A DNA stretch of 8,964 nt from Legionellales bacterium. Lineage in GTDB: Bacteria; Pseudomonadota; Gammaproteobacteria; Berkiellales; Berkiellaceae. Shown here piece after piece: positions 7,222 to 8,964 of this stretch (positions within the stretch are counted from its first letter, which is position 1; each line of letters starts with the position of its first letter). The translations under genes were made by a program, and so were the position numbers. Location: the NCBI GenBank assembly GCA_023266435.1, contig JAHFQF010000090.1:1-8964 (forward strand). The letters are read 5' to 3'. The notes below the pieces were generated by a model. The model did no database searches and was not told where the DNA came from. It was given only the letters and a program-made list of their open reading frames with translations.

Positions 7222-7434
7222 ATGTCGGGTAGTGATGAACAACCAAACCATGTACTTTCAGCAGAGCTTGCCTCAAAAACAATACGGGTACCTACATCCT
7301 CTTCTTCAGACAGTGGCACCTCTAGCACCACCTCTCCAGACAGTGGCACCTCTAGCCCGTCTCCGGACCGCAACACAGGCACGCCATGCCCTACAAGTGT
7401 CCCCCACATGGACAATATTGAAAAAACTTGTTAG
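7222..7434 (+). CDS. Ser/Thr/Pro-rich leader frame, likely true N-terminus of the unknown protein
   Basis: This 70-codon frame has the good signals that the longer frame lacks: GGGAGA six bases before its ATG and a TTGACA promoter upstream. Its product is polar and low in complexity, with SSSSDSGTSSTT followed by SPDSGTSSPSPD (26-49), as expected of a disordered N-terminal tail. It ends at a TAG 6 bases after a run of six A's (7421-7426). With one A fewer it would read on through DNIEKLVSAILPLQQ into the long frame and give a protein of about 393 residues. I infer that it is the N-terminus of the downstream gene, separated by a one-base frame change, rather than a free small protein. A stand-alone 70-residue peptide cannot be excluded. 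Confidence 0.5.
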   Translation: MSGSDEQPNHVLSAELASKTIRVPTSSSSDSGTSSTTSPDSGTSSPSPDRNTGTPCPTSVPHMDNIEKTC

Positions 7435-8404
7435 CGCCATCCTACCCTTGCAGCAAAGAGAAAAAGAGCAACAAGTCAGTTTATATACAGAGCACCCTGA
7501 CTTTATCTCCTATATACCTAAGCATCAGCGGGAGGCTTTGCATGCTGTTCAAGCACACGCCCCTACTGATTTGTCAGTTGAGTTGCAGTTCTATAGAAAT
7601 ATATTACCATGCACCTTACAAAAAATGATCGACTTCAAAAAAGTATTGGCGATTCTAGACAAAGCACTGAGTGATGAGCAAATGCAACTGATTTACGAGG
7701 GTAAACTTGATCCCGGCAGCCTGATTAGCGTGGATCCATTGACAGATGAAGATATCTATGTTGCGCATGTCATTGCTGTGAACTATCTTATGCAAAAAAG
7801 CGGGCTACAAAAACGAGCTGATAAGAGCCCCCTGATGATGGATGAGCAAGACGACATAGAAGAGCCTCAACTCAGCTATCCCTGCGGTCAGCAATCCTAT
7901 ACAGCCACAGTGAATGTCCATCATGCCTTATCCAAGGTATTACCCAGTGGATTGGTCAATGGGGTTATCTCTAATTTGGCACATACTTTTAATGACGTGA
8001 GTCAACCTAGAGAACACTCCTACGCGATGAGGCTGTCTTTGTTTCAAGTATTGTTTCATACAACAGGTGATGCGCTTTGCGGCGGCGGCCTCTATGTCTC
8101 AGTAGCGGAGACGCCTCTTTTCGGACTACCTATAGCAGGCTTGGGCGTACTACTCAAAATCACAGGAAAGACACTTACACAAGATGCGAAAACAAGCTAC
8201 GAATACAGCCCAGCACATCCAGATACGCTGAATGCATGGAAGCAACAAGCATATGAACAACACCAGGAAACCTTAAGAGAGCAGGTCTTAAAGACAACGC
8301 CCCCTGCGGTGCAAGTCGAGGCCCTTGCCGCACGGGATGCAGTGCCTACTGTTGAATCACAGCCTGTTGAAACTGCAAGGCGCCACATGCTGAGCATGAT
8401 CTAA
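7232..8404 (+). CDS. Hypothetical protein, frame-interrupted near the 5' end; function unknown
   Basis: I do not recognise this protein. The single open frame from a GTG at 7232 gives 390 residues, but that start has no convincing ribosome site, and residues 1-60 look like an out-of-frame reading of the Ser-rich leader (for example LLQTVAPLAPPLQTVAPLAR). From about residue 61 the sequence looks like a genuine soluble protein: helix-prone and charged (REKEQQVSLYTEHPDF, then DFKKVLAILDKALSDEQMQL), an acidic patch DEQDDIEE (204-211), a Gly-rich hydrophobic stretch GGGLYVSVAETPLFGLPIAG (284-303) with GLGVLLKI after it, and a polar C-terminus. No signal peptide or catalytic motif is seen. The hydrophobic stretch could insert in a membrane. 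In a Legionellales-like genome a lone gene of this kind could encode a secreted effector, but no secretion signal is demonstrated. It converges on the brnQ-like gene, with 24 bases between the stops. Confidence 0.6.
   Translation: MMNNQTMYFQQSLPQKQYGYLHPLLQTVAPLAPPLQTVAPLARLRTATQARHALQVSPTWTILKKLVSAILPLQQREKEQQVSLYTEHPDFISYIPKHQREALHAVQAHAPTDLSVELQFYRNILPCTLQKMIDFKKVLAILDKALSDEQMQLIYEGKLDPGSLISVDPLTDEDIYVAHVIAVNYLMQKSGLQKRADKSPLMMDEQDDIEEPQLSYPCGQQSYTATVNVHHALSKVLPSGLVNGVISNLAHTFNDVSQPREHSYAMRLSLFQVLFHTTGDALCGGGLYVSVAETPLFGLPIAGLGVLLKITGKTLTQDAKTSYEYSPAHPDTLNAWKQQAYEQHQETLREQVLKTTPPAVQVEALAARDAVPTVESQPVETARRHMLSMI
7304..7356 (+). repeat. Two-copy tandem repeat, 30-bp period, in the Ser-rich leader
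   Basis: CAGACAGTGGCACCTCTAGC occurs at 7307-7326 and 7337-7356, preceded by TCTT or TCTC. The 30-base period keeps the frame, so each copy adds a ten-residue SxDSGTSSxx unit in the leader frame (and a QTVAPLA unit in the other frame). It marks a region prone to copy-number change. Confidence 0.8.
7421..7426 (+). other. A6 run at the probable frameshift point
   Basis: In the leader frame the bases read GAA AAA ACT TGT TAG. Removing one A gives GAA AAA CTT GTT AGC, which passes into the long open frame. The run is thus a one-base switch between a 70-residue product and a full protein of about 393 residues. Transcriptional slippage, a +1 ribosomal shift, a real mutation and a sequencing error are all possible. 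The frames overlap from 7232 to 7431, so another join is possible. Confidence 0.5.
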
Positions 8405-8428
8405 AGGGTTTGATTGACACTTGAACGC

Positions 8429-8964
8429 TTACCAATTGAGCGCAGCAAAAATTAAGATGGTGAGTAAAACTGGTAGTTTAACCACTTTAATGCCTTTCCA
8501 TTTATAGAGGATATTGAGTACGCATAAAGCAATTAATGCAGGGTATACAACACCTAAGATGGGAACGCTGACAGTCAATATGCCTTGAAAACCTAAATTG
8601 CTCATTAGGTAGGTGATGATCATGACCAGTGTCAGGCATTGTCGATAGGATACTTTATGATGAAAGATTTCCTCGTGTAAGTAGTCACTGGCCACATCCG
8701 TTAGTGCGAGCGCCGTTGCAATACAAGCCACGGAGACGGTGATACAAACGAATAGGCCTCCGAAATTACCTAATATAGCGGTAGATATTGCGCCTATCAT
8801 GGCTTCTTCGGGTAGACCTTGTAGCGCGGCAGAGTGATGGTGCGCTATCCACATAAAGCCCAAATAAACACTGCCAGTGAGTAGTGCGCCTAGAACACAA
8901 GATTTTAAGGTCAGCGTAGTGGTGTTCAGCGTAGCATTTCTTTTTGTTTCTTGCTGTATAGATT
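8429..8964 (-). CDS. brnQ: BrnQ-type branched-chain amino acid carrier, C-terminal part
   Basis: This is the C-terminal 177 residues of an inner-membrane LIVCS-family carrier, which takes up leucine, isoleucine or valine with a cation. The N-terminal half lies beyond the right edge. The frame stays open to the edge, reading upstream of position 8863 as ETKRNATLNTTTLTLKSCVL, so a start at the TTG at 8863 would be false. Visible hydrophobic segments include CVLGALLTGSVYLGFMWIA, AISTAILGNFGGLFVCITVS with VACIATALALT, CLTLVMIITYLMSN, GILTVSVPILGVVYPALIAL with CVLNIL, and a last helix LPVLLTILIFAALNW. The block GFQGILTVSVPILGVVYPAL is typical of BrnQ, and a soluble loop TDVASDYLHEEIFHHKVSYR precedes it. 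Residues that bind substrate cannot be judged from this half. It converges with the unknown gene, and no clear terminator lies in the 24 bases between them. Confidence 0.88.
   Translation of the reverse strand, partial: SIQQETKRNATLNTTTLTLKSCVLGALLTGSVYLGFMWIAHHHSAALQGLPEEAMIGAISTAILGNFGGLFVCITVSVACIATALALTDVASDYLHEEIFHHKVSYRQCLTLVMIITYLMSNLGFQGILTVSVPILGVVYPALIALCVLNILYKWKGIKVVKLPVLLTILIFAALNW

Noticed and set aside
7420..7429. Canonical -1 frameshift heptamer (A AAA AAC) in the unknown gene
   Set aside because: The A AAA AAC letters are present but in the wrong phase, and the needed change is +1 (or -2), not -1.

Overview
The window reads as chromosomal DNA of a gammaproteobacterium. The best guess is an AT-leaning, host-associated lineage near Legionellales (Legionella/Coxiella/Berkiella-like). 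This rests on the closeness of ParC, ParE, TolC and the YqiB-like protein to gammaproteobacterial families and on the tolC/yqiB/parE neighbourhood. The order-level placement is inference only; no rRNA or other marker is present.

Layout from left to right: parC (minus, runs off the left edge, C-terminus missing) and parE (minus) overlap by ATGA and form a topoisomerase IV operon. Upstream of parE, in a 365-base gap, sit two abutting imperfect palindromes of about 122-124 bp that are diverged copies of each other. Next is a DUF1249/YqiB-like gene (minus), and then, divergently, a pcm-like methyltransferase gene and tolC (plus), 15 bases apart and probably co-transcribed. A 373-base gap follows, with a perfect 18-bp inverted repeat just after tolC and a plausible sigma-70 promoter at its far end. 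That promoter leads into a gene of unknown function (plus, about 7222-8404) whose reading frame is broken near its 5' end. The natural join is a run of six A's at 7421-7426. The window ends in the C-terminal 177 codons of a BrnQ-type branched-chain amino acid carrier (minus, off the right edge), convergent with the unknown gene.

Functionally, parE and parC make the two subunits of the decatenating type II topoisomerase. tolC makes the outer-membrane exit duct for efflux and type I secretion. The pcm-like gene is a predicted SAM-dependent methyltransferase that lacks the usual catalytic serine of isoaspartate repair enzymes. In E. coli, tolC and the adpP-yqiB-cpdA-yqiA-parE cluster are neighbours (recalled, not searched). 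Here that order survives in reduced form: cpdA and yqiA are absent between yqiB and parE, and the palindromic repeats lie where they would be.

Most of the window is ordinary housekeeping sequence. The parts worth a second look are the frame-interrupted unknown gene, the tandem palindromes before parE, the perfect inverted repeat after tolC and the variant active site of the Pcm-like protein. No CRISPR array, tRNA, rRNA or complete mobile element was seen.
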